From positions 1 to 37,742 of IMG/VR virus record IMGVR_UViG_3300044809_000123: 37,742 bases of DNA. One strand, 5' to 3'. How positions within the stretch are numbered: position 1 is the first letter of the stretch; the number at the start of each line of letters is the position of its first letter. Shown here one piece after another: positions 15,321 through 24,065 of this stretch. This DNA comes from a virus. The notes below the pieces were generated by a model. That model saw nothing but the letters and a program-made list of their open reading frames with translations. It made no database searches and was not told where the DNA came from. The translations under genes and the position numbers were made by a program.

Positions 15321-16921
15321 GCCGGGCCGGGCTCCGAAAGCCGGCGGCGCAGTCGGGACCAAAGCCGCGACTGGCGAAACCGGCAAGTTTCCCGGCGCCG
15401 GTTGGCGGCTGGATTCGCAATACCAACCTTGCGACGCCGGGCGCGCGGATGCCGGATGGCTCAAAGGTCAACGGCGCGCACGTCCTGGACAACTGGTTTC
15501 CGACCGCAACGGGCGTCCGGATGCGCCGTGGCTCGCTCGATTTTGCGACCATCGGCGACGGCTCGCTAGATACCGTTTCGATGTTTTCCTACGTCAACGG
15601 CAACAATGCCAAGCTGTTCGCAGCCACGATCAGCGGGCTTTACGATATCACCGGCGGCGACAATGTGGCATCGCCAGCCGTTGGCAGTCTCAGCAGCGGG
15701 TTTTGGTCGGCGCTTCAATTCGAGACGCCGGGCGGCGTGTTCCTGCGCGCCGTGAACGGCGTCGACACGCCGCTGGTGTTCGACGGGACAAACTGGTCGA
15801 CCGCGCCAGCGATAACCGGCGTCGATCCGCGGTCGCTGTCTTATGTGTGGTCGCACCACCGGCGCATTTTTTTCATCAAGCAGGATTCGCTTAGCGCCTT
15901 TTACCTGCCGGCCGATAGCATCGGTGGCGCGGCCGTGGAATTGCCGTTGGGCGGCGTGTTTCCGCGTGGTGGCTCGTTGCTGTTCGGTTCGGCCTGGTCG
16001 CTGGAAACCGGCTCTGGATTGTCCGAACAATGCGTTTTCGTCACCACGGAAGGCGAGGCCGCGATTTACCAAGGGACTGATCCAAGCGTCGCCGTTAATT
16101 GGTCAAAGGTCGGCGTTTACCGGATTGGAAAGCCACTTGGCGCAAAGGCGCATATCCGCGCCGGTGGCGACCTGGTCATAGCGACCGATATCGGTTTCGT
16201 GCCGTTGTCTCAGGCGATCCAGCGCGACTATTCCGCGTTGTCGCCGTCGGCGGTATCCTATCCGATCGAAGAAGCATGGAACGAAGCGGTAGCGACGCGC
16301 TCGGCTCGGCCTTGGGCTTGCGAGGTTTGGCCGACAAAGCAAATGGTGCTGGTAGCGCCGCCGACGATCGACGAAGCGCCGCAGATGTTTGCCGCGAACG
16401 CGCGGACCGGCGCATGGGCACCCTATACCGGCTGGAATGGGACATGCCTGCAGCTGTTCGGCGATCGAATGTTTTTCGGATCGACGGGCGGTAAGATTGT
16501 CGAGGCGGAAGTGACCGGGACCGACAACGGCATTCCCTATACGTCGGTTTGTGTCGCGCAATTCGATCCGCTCAAGACGCCGCTTAACTTGAAAACGTCA
16601 CTATTGATGCGCGCCACGATCAAGGCGCCGTCGCCGGTTTTGCCGCGGCTATCGCTGCAAAGCGATTTTACCGTGAGCCTGCCACCCGCCCCGGAGCCCG
16701 CCGTTATTTCGGAGGCCGGGGTTTGGGGCGGCGCCGAGTGGGATGAAAGCACATGGGGAGTTTCGGAAGAACCGAACATATACCGCGAATGGCAATCGGT
16801 CGGCGGTAGCGGCTGCTCGATCGCGCCGGGGATACAGATCACAAGCGGAAGCCTTGCGCCCGCCGACGTTGAACTGGTCCAGGTCGAAATGACTTATGAC
16901 ATGGGCGATATAGTCACATGA
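15317..16921 (+). CDS. P22 gp10-like packaged-DNA stabilisation protein (beta-propeller)
   Basis: The 534-residue protein has repeated beta blades: APVGGWIRNTNLA at the start, then NWFPTATGVRMRRGS, SMFSYVNGNNAKLFAATISG, QFETPGGVFLRAVNG, WSHHRRIFFIKQDSL and AHIRAGGDLVIATDIGFVPL. The plan (GGW.....A..P.GAA..L.NWFP....V..R.G) is that of the tail-needle-proximal plug family related to P22 gp10, which stabilises packaged DNA below the portal. Ends overlap both neighbours by four bases. The C-terminal ~100 residues are a separate beta domain. Confidence 0.7.
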   Translation: MSRAGLRKPAAQSGPKPRLAKPASFPAPVGGWIRNTNLATPGARMPDGSKVNGAHVLDNWFPTATGVRMRRGSLDFATIGDGSLDTVSMFSYVNGNNAKLFAATISGLYDITGGDNVASPAVGSLSSGFWSALQFETPGGVFLRAVNGVDTPLVFDGTNWSTAPAITGVDPRSLSYVWSHHRRIFFIKQDSLSAFYLPADSIGGAAVELPLGGVFPRGGSLLFGSAWSLETGSGLSEQCVFVTTEGEAAIYQGTDPSVAVNWSKVGVYRIGKPLGAKAHIRAGGDLVIATDIGFVPLSQAIQRDYSALSPSAVSYPIEEAWNEAVATRSARPWACEVWPTKQMVLVAPPTIDEAPQMFAANARTGAWAPYTGWNGTCLQLFGDRMFFGSTGGKIVEAEVTGTDNGIPYTSVCVAQFDPLKTPLNLKTSLLMRATIKAPSPVLPRLSLQSDFTVSLPPAPEPAVISEAGVWGGAEWDESTWGVSEEPNIYREWQSVGGSGCSIAPGIQITSGSLAPADVELVQVEMTYDMGDIVT

Positions 16922-17307
16922 CGATCGTCACGGACAACCGCGTCGCGCTTTTCGTCGGTCAGCGAAACGAGCAGGTTGTGATTCCGCCGTTCACGGCGAT
17001 GGGCGTTGAACGCGGTGGCGAGATCATTGCCGGCGCGATCTTCCGGAATTTCATCGGTCCCGATTGCGACGTGATGGTGGTCGGCAATCTGGAGGCGTTC
17101 ACGCCTGGATTCGTGCGGTCGATCGGCCGCTATGTCTTTGACCAGCTCGGATGCTGCAGGCTGTCAATGACGACGGATCAGGACCGCGTTATCGAACTTG
17201 CGCAACGGCTCGGCGCGAAAATCGAAGGCGTGAAGCGTGATGGGTTCGGGCCGGGCAGGAATGCAACCTTGCTTGGCGTCCTCGCCGCGGATTGGAAGTT
17301 CAAATGA
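16918..17307 (+). CDS. GNAT-family N-acetyltransferase of phage tail region
   Basis: The 129-residue protein has the compact GNAT layout: beta strands at residues ~30-45 (RGGEIIAGAIFRNF), strand and helix in the centre (VMVVGNLEAFTPGFVRSIGR), a strand (CRLSMTT) and then ARRLGF-like LAQRLGAKIEGVKRDGFGPG near the end. Small acetyltransferases of this kind are regularly encoded among podovirus tail genes; their target is unknown to me. The acetyl-CoA pyrophosphate loop is weak, so an inactive structural descendant is possible. Overlaps both neighbours by four bases. Confidence 0.65.
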   Translation: MTIVTDNRVALFVGQRNEQVVIPPFTAMGVERGGEIIAGAIFRNFIGPDCDVMVVGNLEAFTPGFVRSIGRYVFDQLGCCRLSMTTDQDRVIELAQRLGAKIEGVKRDGFGPGRNATLLGVLAADWKFK

Positions 17308-18344
17308 GCATTTTCAAGCCTGACGTGCAGCAGCCGGCCGCGCCCGATCCCGTCGCCACCGCGGCGGCGCAAGGCAACATGAACCAGAACACGGCTGTTA
17401 CGCAGCAGCTGCTGAATATGACGGACCAGAACACGCCAACCGGCTCGCTGAAATACGATCAGAGCGGAACCAGCAGCTACACCGGCCCCGACGGCAAGAC
17501 GTACACGGTGCCGAAGTTCACGGCGACGACGACACTATCCCCTGCCGAGCAGCAGCTTCTGGACCTGACCAACAAGACGAAAGGCAATCTTGGGCAGATC
17601 GGCGTTGACCAGTCCGCGAAAATCGGCGGCCTGCTCGGGACGAATGTCGATTTGAGCACGGCGACGGAAGGCAAGATCGACGATCTGGGCGCCAAGCGTC
17701 TCACGCCGCAATTCGACCGCAGCGAAGATGCCTTGCGGACCCGGCTTGCCAACCAGGGCATTCAGCCGGGCTCGGCGCCATGGAATGCCGAAATGACGAA
17801 TTTCAACAACAGCAAAAATGACGCCTTCAACCAGCTCTATTTGAGCGGGCGTGGGCAGGGCGCGTCGGAAGCCATCGCCGAGCGCAATCAGCCGATCAAT
17901 GAAATTACGGCGCTGATGTCGGGATCGCAGGTTTCGAATCCGACATTCTCCAGCACGCCGACGACAAGCGTTGCAGGCGTCGACTACGGCGGCATGGTGA
18001 ACAACAATTTCAACGCGCTGACCAATGAATACAACACGAAGATGGGGCAGCAGAACGCGGAAATGGGCGGCATGTTCGGCCTTGCCGGAACGCTGGGCTC
18101 CGCTGGATTGAGTTTCATGAAGCCGGCGGCGCCGCTGATGCTGATGTCCGATCGACGGCTGAAATCGAACGTGGTTCGGATTGGCGTCACGCGTCACGGC
18201 CTGCCTTGGTATGAATATGATATCTTTGGCGAGCGTCATCAGGGCGTGATGGCGGACGAAGTGCTGAGGATCCTCCCCGCCGCCGTCGCGGAGCATCCGA
18301 GCGGCTACCTAATGGTTGATTATGGGATGCTGGAGGCCGCCTGA
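17304..18344 (+). CDS. Virion protein with C-terminal S74 intramolecular chaperone
   Basis: The 346-residue protein starts at the ATG overlapping the GNAT stop. The N-terminus (MSIFKPDVQQ, then NTPTGSLKYDQSGTSSYTG, FTATTTLSPAEQQLLDLTN and GSAPWNAEMTNFNNSKNDAF) matches a tail-proximal podovirus protein I know from this gene position. Residues 282-346 (SDRRLKSNVVRIG, then GVMADEVLRILPAAV, then GYLMVDYGML) are a Peptidase_S74 endosialidase chaperone. This domain trimerises fibres and then cuts itself off; the invariant SDRRLK start is present. The glycine-rich helix before it (GMFGLAGTLGSAGLSFMKPA) is membrane-like. Confidence 0.75.
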   Translation: MSIFKPDVQQPAAPDPVATAAAQGNMNQNTAVTQQLLNMTDQNTPTGSLKYDQSGTSSYTGPDGKTYTVPKFTATTTLSPAEQQLLDLTNKTKGNLGQIGVDQSAKIGGLLGTNVDLSTATEGKIDDLGAKRLTPQFDRSEDALRTRLANQGIQPGSAPWNAEMTNFNNSKNDAFNQLYLSGRGQGASEAIAERNQPINEITALMSGSQVSNPTFSSTPTTSVAGVDYGGMVNNNFNALTNEYNTKMGQQNAEMGGMFGLAGTLGSAGLSFMKPAAPLMLMSDRRLKSNVVRIGVTRHGLPWYEYDIFGERHQGVMADEVLRILPAAVAEHPSGYLMVDYGMLEAA

Positions 18345-20578
18345 TGTTTGAAGCAGAAACGGCGGCCCCGTTCGTTTGGGGAGGCGGCGGCGCCCAAGTC
18401 ACTCCCGGGCAGCTGACGGCGCAACGCAGGATCGCGGAAGCGATGATGCAGCAGGGCATGGATACCAGTCCGATCAAGTCGCCATGGCAGGGCATCAACC
18501 GCGTTGCTCAATCGCTGGTCGGCACGTACCAGGCCGGCAAGGCCGATGATGAGCAGGCCGCGGCGACCCGTGACGCAATTGCAACCGCGATGGCGGCAAT
18601 GCGGGGCGGGCAGCCTGACATAGCAGCCGCGGGTGGCCCGGTGGTCGCGGCTGCGCCTGGAGCCGCGCCCGTCGCAGCGGTGCGGCCGGTGGCCGCGACG
18701 GCAACGGCCGATACCGACCCGGGCAAGATTTACAGCAATAACGAGCCAAGCCCGCTTGACCCTCCCGATTCCGGTTCGGCGCGAGATATGGCAATCCGGA
18801 CCATTGTCGCCGAGGCCGGAAACCAGCCGCTTGCCGGACAGACCGGCGTCGCCGCGGTGCTGCGCAACCGGGCGGTCGATGGTGGCTATGGCGGCGATAC
18901 CTTGCCGGGCGTCATTTCGAAGCCCTTCGCCTTTGAGCCGTGGAACACGCCGGCAGGCCGCGACAAGATGGCGGCAATCTCGCCGGACGATCCGCGCTAT
19001 GCGACGGCGGGACAGGCGCTGGACGCGGCTTACGGGACCGGTGGACGCGCTCCAGACGATCCGACGGAAGGCGCAACCCATTTCGTTGCGCCCGCTGCGC
19101 AGGCTGCGCTGGGCCGTCCTATGCCCAGCTGGGCCAAAGGCGAAAGCACCACGATCGGCGACCATGTATTTTATTCGCCCGATGATCCGCCGGCCCGCGG
19201 CGTCCAGGTGGCATCTGCCGACCCCGCCGCATTGCCGACCGCGGCGAAGCCGACGCAAGGTTTCGTCATTCCCGGGCAGGATGCGCCCGCCGTCTCGCCA
19301 GCGGTTCAAACCGTGGCCCAAGCCATGCCGGCGTCGGCGATGCCAGCCGCGGCGACCCGGCCGGGCGTCGACGCCATCGCCCGGGCGATATCGAACCCGT
19401 TCCTGCCGGCTCCCGTCGCCTCAATGCTCGCTGCGCAATACAAGCCGCGCGAAGTTCACGGGCAGGAAACCGACGCGCAGGGCAACATCTGGGACGTGAA
19501 CAAGACAACCGGTCAGCGCACGGTCGCATTGAAACGCGACCCGACTTTCAGCGCTCCGGAACGCGACGCCGACGGCAATCTGATCCAGCGGGACGCAACC
19601 GGCAAGGTCAGCGTTCTGTCGGCCGCCGATAAAGCGCCGACCAGCGTTTCGGAATACAATTATTATAAGAAGAACTTTGTCCCGACGCCGACGCAGCCGG
19701 CGCCGATGGGCTATGACACCTGGTCAACCGCGAAAGCCCGCGCCGGCGCGACCAATATCACCAACACGATCGGCGGCGAAAAGAAGGGCCTCGAGGAAGC
19801 GAGCAAGCTGGACGCGGAAACCGTTCGCAAGGGCCAGAACGAGTTGATGCCGGCGCTTGAGGATGCCGATCACAATTTCCAACTGATGCAGACGGCGATC
19901 GAGCGCAACGGCGGCAAGCTTCCGACCGGCGGCGAACTCGGCAAGCTAGGCCTCGACTGGAATCGGACCAAGGATTACATCGCGCAGAATTGGGGCATCG
20001 ATCTTGGCAGCGATCCGACCAGGACAACCAGCCTTGAGACCTTCAACAAGGGCGGCATCAAGGCCGCCGGCGACATGGCGAAGGCGATCGGCGGTAGCCG
20101 CGTGCTCAAGGTCGAGTTTGACATGGCGCAGAAAGCCAATCCGGGACTGGAGACCAGCGACGCCGGCAACAAATATATTCTGGACGTCAACCGTCAGGGC
20201 ATCGCGGTAAAGCGCGACTATATGCAGGCGCAGGAAGATTACTGGCGCGCCAACAATCACAGCCTGGACGGTTTCCAGAAGCATTGGAACGCCGAGATTC
20301 ACGCCAACCCGCGACCGTTGTCGAGTTTCAGCGTCGCGCCGCCGGTGCCGCAGGATGATGGAACGCAATTCGTCAAACTGCCGTCGACCGCGAAGGGCGG
20401 ATACTCTTGGTATCGTCAGGGGCAGGACGGCATGACGCCGGTTGCGGATGCCGCAGTTGCGGCACGCTTGGAGGCCAGCGCCGCGCCATTGAAGCCGGCG
20501 CAGCCGGGGCCGGCTGAAAAGGTCATCGGCGGCAAGACGTACATCAAGCAAGACGGCAACTGGTTTGAGAAACCGTAA
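18344..20578 (+). CDS. Ejection protein with SleB-type cell-wall hydrolase domain
   Basis: The 744-residue protein has an Ala/Pro-rich N-terminus and a SleB (Hydrolase_2) domain at residues ~148-279. The domain shows MAIRTIVAEAGNQPLAGQTG (likely catalytic E157), VAAVLRNRAVDGGYGGDTLP, KPFAFEPWN, ALDAAYGTGGRAPDDPTEGA and IGDHVFYSP. This fold cleaves peptidoglycan glycan strands. The remaining ~450 residues are helical and lack signal peptide or transmembrane segments, as expected for a virion-internal protein delivered with DNA to open the cell wall. The S74 protein gene before it and the second ejection gene after it overlap by single bases, suggesting a single complex. Confidence 0.75.
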   Translation: MFEAETAAPFVWGGGGAQVTPGQLTAQRRIAEAMMQQGMDTSPIKSPWQGINRVAQSLVGTYQAGKADDEQAAATRDAIATAMAAMRGGQPDIAAAGGPVVAAAPGAAPVAAVRPVAATATADTDPGKIYSNNEPSPLDPPDSGSARDMAIRTIVAEAGNQPLAGQTGVAAVLRNRAVDGGYGGDTLPGVISKPFAFEPWNTPAGRDKMAAISPDDPRYATAGQALDAAYGTGGRAPDDPTEGATHFVAPAAQAALGRPMPSWAKGESTTIGDHVFYSPDDPPARGVQVASADPAALPTAAKPTQGFVIPGQDAPAVSPAVQTVAQAMPASAMPAAATRPGVDAIARAISNPFLPAPVASMLAAQYKPREVHGQETDAQGNIWDVNKTTGQRTVALKRDPTFSAPERDADGNLIQRDATGKVSVLSAADKAPTSVSEYNYYKKNFVPTPTQPAPMGYDTWSTAKARAGATNITNTIGGEKKGLEEASKLDAETVRKGQNELMPALEDADHNFQLMQTAIERNGGKLPTGGELGKLGLDWNRTKDYIAQNWGIDLGSDPTRTTSLETFNKGGIKAAGDMAKAIGGSRVLKVEFDMAQKANPGLETSDAGNKYILDVNRQGIAVKRDYMQAQEDYWRANNHSLDGFQKHWNAEIHANPRPLSSFSVAPPVPQDDGTQFVKLPSTAKGGYSWYRQGQDGMTPVADAAVAARLEASAAPLKPAQPGPAEKVIGGKTYIKQDGNWFEKP

Positions 20579-22710
20579 TGGCGAAACCCGTCACTGATCC
20601 CGCATTGCTGGCGGCGCTTGAAGCCGTCGCACCGGCCGCGAAGCCGGTCACGGACCCGAAGTTGCTCGAGCAGCTGGAGGGCGGTGGCGCGGCTGCGCAG
20701 GGCTTTAGCGATCCCATGGGTTCCAGCGTTGCCGCGCCGGCTGCGGCGGCTCCGTCCATGGGATACAGCGACCAAATGCGTCGCGTTGGTAGCGCGGTCG
20801 ACGACGCTGTCCGCGCACTCGCCAACGGCGTCACGTTCGGATTGATGGATCGCGCTGCATCGGTTGCAGGTGCTGCAACCGGCATCGGCGGCGATTTCGG
20901 CGACTATGCCGGCAACCTTGAAAAGCAGCGCGCCGAAACCGAAACGTTCCACAACGCGCATCCAATCCTTGCGACCGGAACGAATCTTGTCGGCAGTGCG
21001 GTGGTGCCGATCGGAGCGCTGGTGTCGACCGCGCGGGCGCTATCTCTGGGCGGCAAGTCGCTGCTCGGCGGGCTGACCGGTGCAGGGCTCGGCGGCGTCC
21101 AGGGCGCCGCGGAATCGAAAGATTGGACCGACCCGGCGCAAACCGCGAAGGATGCCGCGATCGGCAGTCTGGCGGGTTTGGCTATCGGCGGGACGCTACC
21201 AGGTGCCGGAAAGCTGATCGGTTCCGGCGTCGAAAAGGTCGCCAATGCGATCCGCGGCAAGGCGGAAGGCATCACGCGCCCGGCAACCGGTCACCTGGTC
21301 AGCGCCATGGAGGCCGATACGCCGGCCGCGGTGCGCTCGCAGATCGACCGGCTGGGACCGGATGCGATGTTGGCCGATACCGGTCCGGCCATGCTCGGCA
21401 AGGCGCAAGGCGCGTCGCTATCGAGCGATGAAGGGCGGACGATCCTGCAGAACGCGCTGACCGATCGCAACACCGGCACGAACCAGCGGATCATGACCGA
21501 TGTCAACCGCGCGCTTGGCCCCGCTGAGGATCCTCAGACGGTTACCAATGCGATCCGCGCGCATAGAGCCGAAGTCGACGCCTTGCATTATCCGGCCGCG
21601 CTCGATAAGGCGCCGCCGGTGGAAACCGCGCCTATCCTGCAGCAGCTTGATGGCATGATCGCCGGTGCGCCGGTTGGCAGCATGGAAAACAAGGCGCTGT
21701 CCAATCTTAAGGAAATGATGCTGCGGAAGGAGAAAAAGCCGCTGCTCGATGCCGAAGGGTATCCGCAGTATGACAAATTCGGCAACGAGCGATTCCGCGA
21801 CGTTCCGGTTTCGGAAAACGACGCCAGCATTCTGCACAAGGTCAAGGGCGAACTGGACAACGTCATTGAATACGACGCGCCCGGGCTTGGCGTCCCGGCC
21901 GGTGCGCTGCAGCGCCAGCAAGGCGCGCTGAAACATCTGCGCGGCGAATTGAACGACGCGCTGGAAGCGCAGGTTCCCGGGTATCTCTTGGCTAACCGTC
22001 AATCGGCCGCCCTCGCGCGGCGCGGGACGGCGGTCGACCTTGGGACGCAATATCTCGGCGCCGGCAAAACGACCGCTTCGCCTGGTCGCTTCGCCGACGA
22101 ATTCACCAAGCTCGAGCCCGGCGAACAGATCGCTTTTGCAAAGGGCAGCCGCGGCAACATCGAACGCGCGCTGGGCACCAAGGCAAACGACCTGCAGGCG
22201 CTGAAAACCGAACTGCAGGGCGAAGGCGGCTGGAATACCGCGAAGATCGCGGCAGTGCATGGTGACGACGCGGCGGCCGATCTTGTCGCGACCGTCGACC
22301 GCAATCTGAAATTCCGCGACACTTACAACAAGGTGGTCGAAAACTCTCAGACGGCGCAGCGCACCGCGGCGAAAGACGCCATGAAGCCGACGCCGTCGAC
22401 CGAAACGCCGTTCCTCAATCCAAACTCGACGCTGACCGGAATGGCCGTGACGGGCGTCAAAAAGGTTGCGCAGGCTGCTCTCAATGCGCTGACCCGATCC
22501 GATCCGACGCGCTCCTATGGAGAGATTGCCAACATTCTGTCGGCGCAGGGTCTGCAGCGGGATCGATACTTTCAGGCGATTGTCGACGCGATGGGCCGCC
22601 GGACGCAAAATCAGGCTATCGGGGAAGCGACTGGCGACAAAGGCGCGCTGGCAACGGCGATCATCGCGAACGCGATGTTGCGCGATCATACGCAAAGGAA
22701 GCAGCAATAG
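20578..22710 (+). CDS. Second ejection or internal virion protein (710 aa)
   Basis: The 710-residue protein starts at the A of the preceding TAATG. The N-terminus repeats VTDPALLAALE and VTDPKLLEQLE, a pattern seen in several podovirus internal proteins. It is followed by glycine/alanine-rich hydrophobic runs (residues ~130-225, ILATGTNLVGSAVVPIGALV, then GGLTGAGLGGVQGAA), able to insert in membranes. The centre is helical (residues ~240-640), with a DAEGYPQYDKFGN segment. It probably forms part of the ejection channel with the SleB protein. The final 50 bases of the gene overlap a small minus-strand gene. Confidence 0.7.
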   Translation: MAKPVTDPALLAALEAVAPAAKPVTDPKLLEQLEGGGAAAQGFSDPMGSSVAAPAAAAPSMGYSDQMRRVGSAVDDAVRALANGVTFGLMDRAASVAGAATGIGGDFGDYAGNLEKQRAETETFHNAHPILATGTNLVGSAVVPIGALVSTARALSLGGKSLLGGLTGAGLGGVQGAAESKDWTDPAQTAKDAAIGSLAGLAIGGTLPGAGKLIGSGVEKVANAIRGKAEGITRPATGHLVSAMEADTPAAVRSQIDRLGPDAMLADTGPAMLGKAQGASLSSDEGRTILQNALTDRNTGTNQRIMTDVNRALGPAEDPQTVTNAIRAHRAEVDALHYPAALDKAPPVETAPILQQLDGMIAGAPVGSMENKALSNLKEMMLRKEKKPLLDAEGYPQYDKFGNERFRDVPVSENDASILHKVKGELDNVIEYDAPGLGVPAGALQRQQGALKHLRGELNDALEAQVPGYLLANRQSAALARRGTAVDLGTQYLGAGKTTASPGRFADEFTKLEPGEQIAFAKGSRGNIERALGTKANDLQALKTELQGEGGWNTAKIAAVHGDDAAADLVATVDRNLKFRDTYNKVVENSQTAQRTAAKDAMKPTPSTETPFLNPNSTLTGMAVTGVKKVAQAALNALTRSDPTRSYGEIANILSAQGLQRDRYFQAIVDAMGRRTQNQAIGEATGDKGALATAIIANAMLRDHTQRKQQ

Positions 22711-22843
22711 CGGCGCCGGCGATGCCGATGCAGATCAGTGCATAGGGCCAAAAGCCCCACGAAAGTAGCGCCTGATTTAGCCCGGACTTCATCGCGACAA
22801 CGAAGCCGATCAGCAATGCAGCGGCGATCAATAGCCGGATCAC
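22661..22843 (-). CDS. Small two-helix membrane protein (60 aa), holin-like
   Basis: GTG 22843 has an AGAGGA site just upstream and overlaps the stop of the neighbouring gene (GTGA, read on the minus strand). The 60-residue product has hydrophobic helices at residues ~3-18 (LLIAAALLIGFVVAM) and ~33-52 (PYALICIGIAGAAIAASFAY) with a basic tail (DRATSRSR). Size, two spans and the positively charged C-terminus fit class II holins or antiholins, but no family match is claimed. Its 3' end is antisense to the last 50 bases of the 20578-22710 gene. Confidence 0.55.
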   Translation of the reverse strand: MIRLLIAAALLIGFVVAMKSGLNQALLSWGFWPYALICIGIAGAAIAASFAYDRATSRSR

Positions 22844-23025
22844 GGGTTCCTCTTTCCTTCGAACATCGTGCCCACCACCGCGAAAAATATGATCACGATC
22901 AACCATAAGACGGTCAGCAGCGCTGCCGTCGCTAGTAGCGTGATGCCCAGCTTGACGTAGTTAAAATCAGTGATGCCGAACAGCGAAAACCACCAAATCA
23001 TCCATGAGACGAAAGTGTCGGACAT
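22840..23025 (-). CDS. Small membrane protein (61 aa), holin-like partner
   Basis: The 61-residue product has an aromatic amphipathic start (SWMIWWFSLFGI) and a long hydrophobic helix (residues ~28-52, GITLLATAALLTVLWLIVII), ending FEGKRNP. GGAG lies before ATG 23025. It overlaps the next minus-strand gene by four bases (GTGA), so the pair is translationally coupled. Paired tiny membrane proteins in phages are most often holin and antiholin. An exclusion or anti-superinfection role is an alternative, since they face away from the late operon. Confidence 0.55.
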   Translation of the reverse strand: MSDTFVSWMIWWFSLFGITDFNYVKLGITLLATAALLTVLWLIVIIFFAVVGTMFEGKRNP

Positions 23026-23102
23026 CGCCGGCTCCGCTCCGCGCCACAGAGACGCTTTTCGCTCCTAACCCAATTCGCTGATTTCTTCAACGCAATTCCA
23101 GA

Positions 23103-23132
23103 AGGCCCTCGTTTCCCACGGGGGTCTTTTTC
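23103..23132 (+). terminator. Rho-independent terminator upstream of tail collar gene
   Basis: AGGCCCTCGT (23103-23112) pairs, with two G-T wobbles, with ACGGGGGTCT (23118-23127) around loop TTCCC, followed by a TTTTT run. It would end late transcription after the ejection genes, only 15 bases before the collar gene start, so the fibre genes may depend on read-through. Confidence 0.75.
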
Positions 23133-23147
23133 ATGGGGTTTAGCTAA

Positions 23148-24062
23148 ATGCCATCAGACGCAAACGGCGTGTTTTCCCTTCTGGCTGGTTACCTTGCGGT
23201 GCCGGGCGCGAAGGTCACCCCAAGCCAGCACAACCCGGTTTTCGAAGATGTCGCCACGGCCCTGTCAGGCCGGCTGTTGAAAAACGGCAACACTGCGATG
23301 ACCGGCCCGCTGCAGGGGTATGGCGGCAACGTAGCCACGCCCGGCTATACGTTCGACGGTGCCGAGAATTTCGGATTTTTCAAGACGGCGAACGGGATAG
23401 GCGTTTCGGTCAACGGCGTGCAGGTGGTAGAGTTTACGGCCTCCGGCGTTCTCAAATCGTCGCGCTATATGGGCGAGCTGATCCCCTGGACGCGCGCGAC
23501 GGCGCCGCCTTTGTGCGTGCTGCCATTCGGTCAGACGTTGAGCCGCACCACTTACGCCGATCTATGGGTTGTCGCGCAGGCCGAAATTGCAGTCGGCAAC
23601 ACGTTTTATAACAACGGCGACGGATCGACCACGTTCGGAATCGGCGATCTGCGCGGGCGCACCATCGCCTGCAAGGATGACATGGGCGGCTCGGCGGCAA
23701 GCCGGCTGACATCGACTTACTTCGGGACCAGCGCGGCGGTGCTGGGTGCGGCAGGCGGCTCGCAAAGCCATACGATGACACTCGGCGAACTGCCGACCGG
23801 CATCACGTCCGCCAATACCGGCACGGTCGCGCTTAGCGTGACGTCGACGGTCAATGACATTCTGCGCGGTGGCGCCTCCGATAACTTCACGTCGACGGTC
23901 GGCTCCGGTCAATTCAACAGTCTCACCAAGAACACCATCACGTCGACCGGCAACATAGGGGTCGGCGCCGCCGCAGTGACATCGAACAACACCGGCGGCA
24001 ATCCGCACTCGATAGCGTCCCCCAGCCTAATCATCAACTTCGCACTTTTCGCGGGAGTATAA
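23148..24062 (+). CDS. Tail collar domain protein
   Basis: The 304-residue protein has a phage tail collar domain at residues ~105-215. It shows GELIPWTRATAPPLCVLPFG, then SRTTYADLWVVAQAEI, YNNGDGSTTFGIGDLRGRTI, and the L..GGSQSHTMTLGELP helix-strand. It ends in the serine/asparagine-rich segment (NPHSIASPSLIINFALFAG) typical of such fibres. The N-terminal ~100 residues (QHNPVFEDVATALSGRLLKN, then TAMTGPLQGYGGN) are the virion-binding part. The role is host-receptor contact or fibre attachment. Start ATG follows a terminator closely and has only a weak GGGG site. Confidence 0.85.
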   Translation: MPSDANGVFSLLAGYLAVPGAKVTPSQHNPVFEDVATALSGRLLKNGNTAMTGPLQGYGGNVATPGYTFDGAENFGFFKTANGIGVSVNGVQVVEFTASGVLKSSRYMGELIPWTRATAPPLCVLPFGQTLSRTTYADLWVVAQAEIAVGNTFYNNGDGSTTFGIGDLRGRTIACKDDMGGSAASRLTSTYFGTSAAVLGAAGGSQSHTMTLGELPTGITSANTGTVALSVTSTVNDILRGGASDNFTSTVGSGQFNSLTKNTITSTGNIGVGAAAVTSNNTGGNPHSIASPSLIINFALFAGV

Positions 24063-24065
24063 GCA

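Noticed and set aside
21418-22707. Long minus-strand frame (429 aa) opposite the second ejection protein
   Set aside because: Composition typical of an antisense shadow (Arg, Val, Phe rich); no domain seen.
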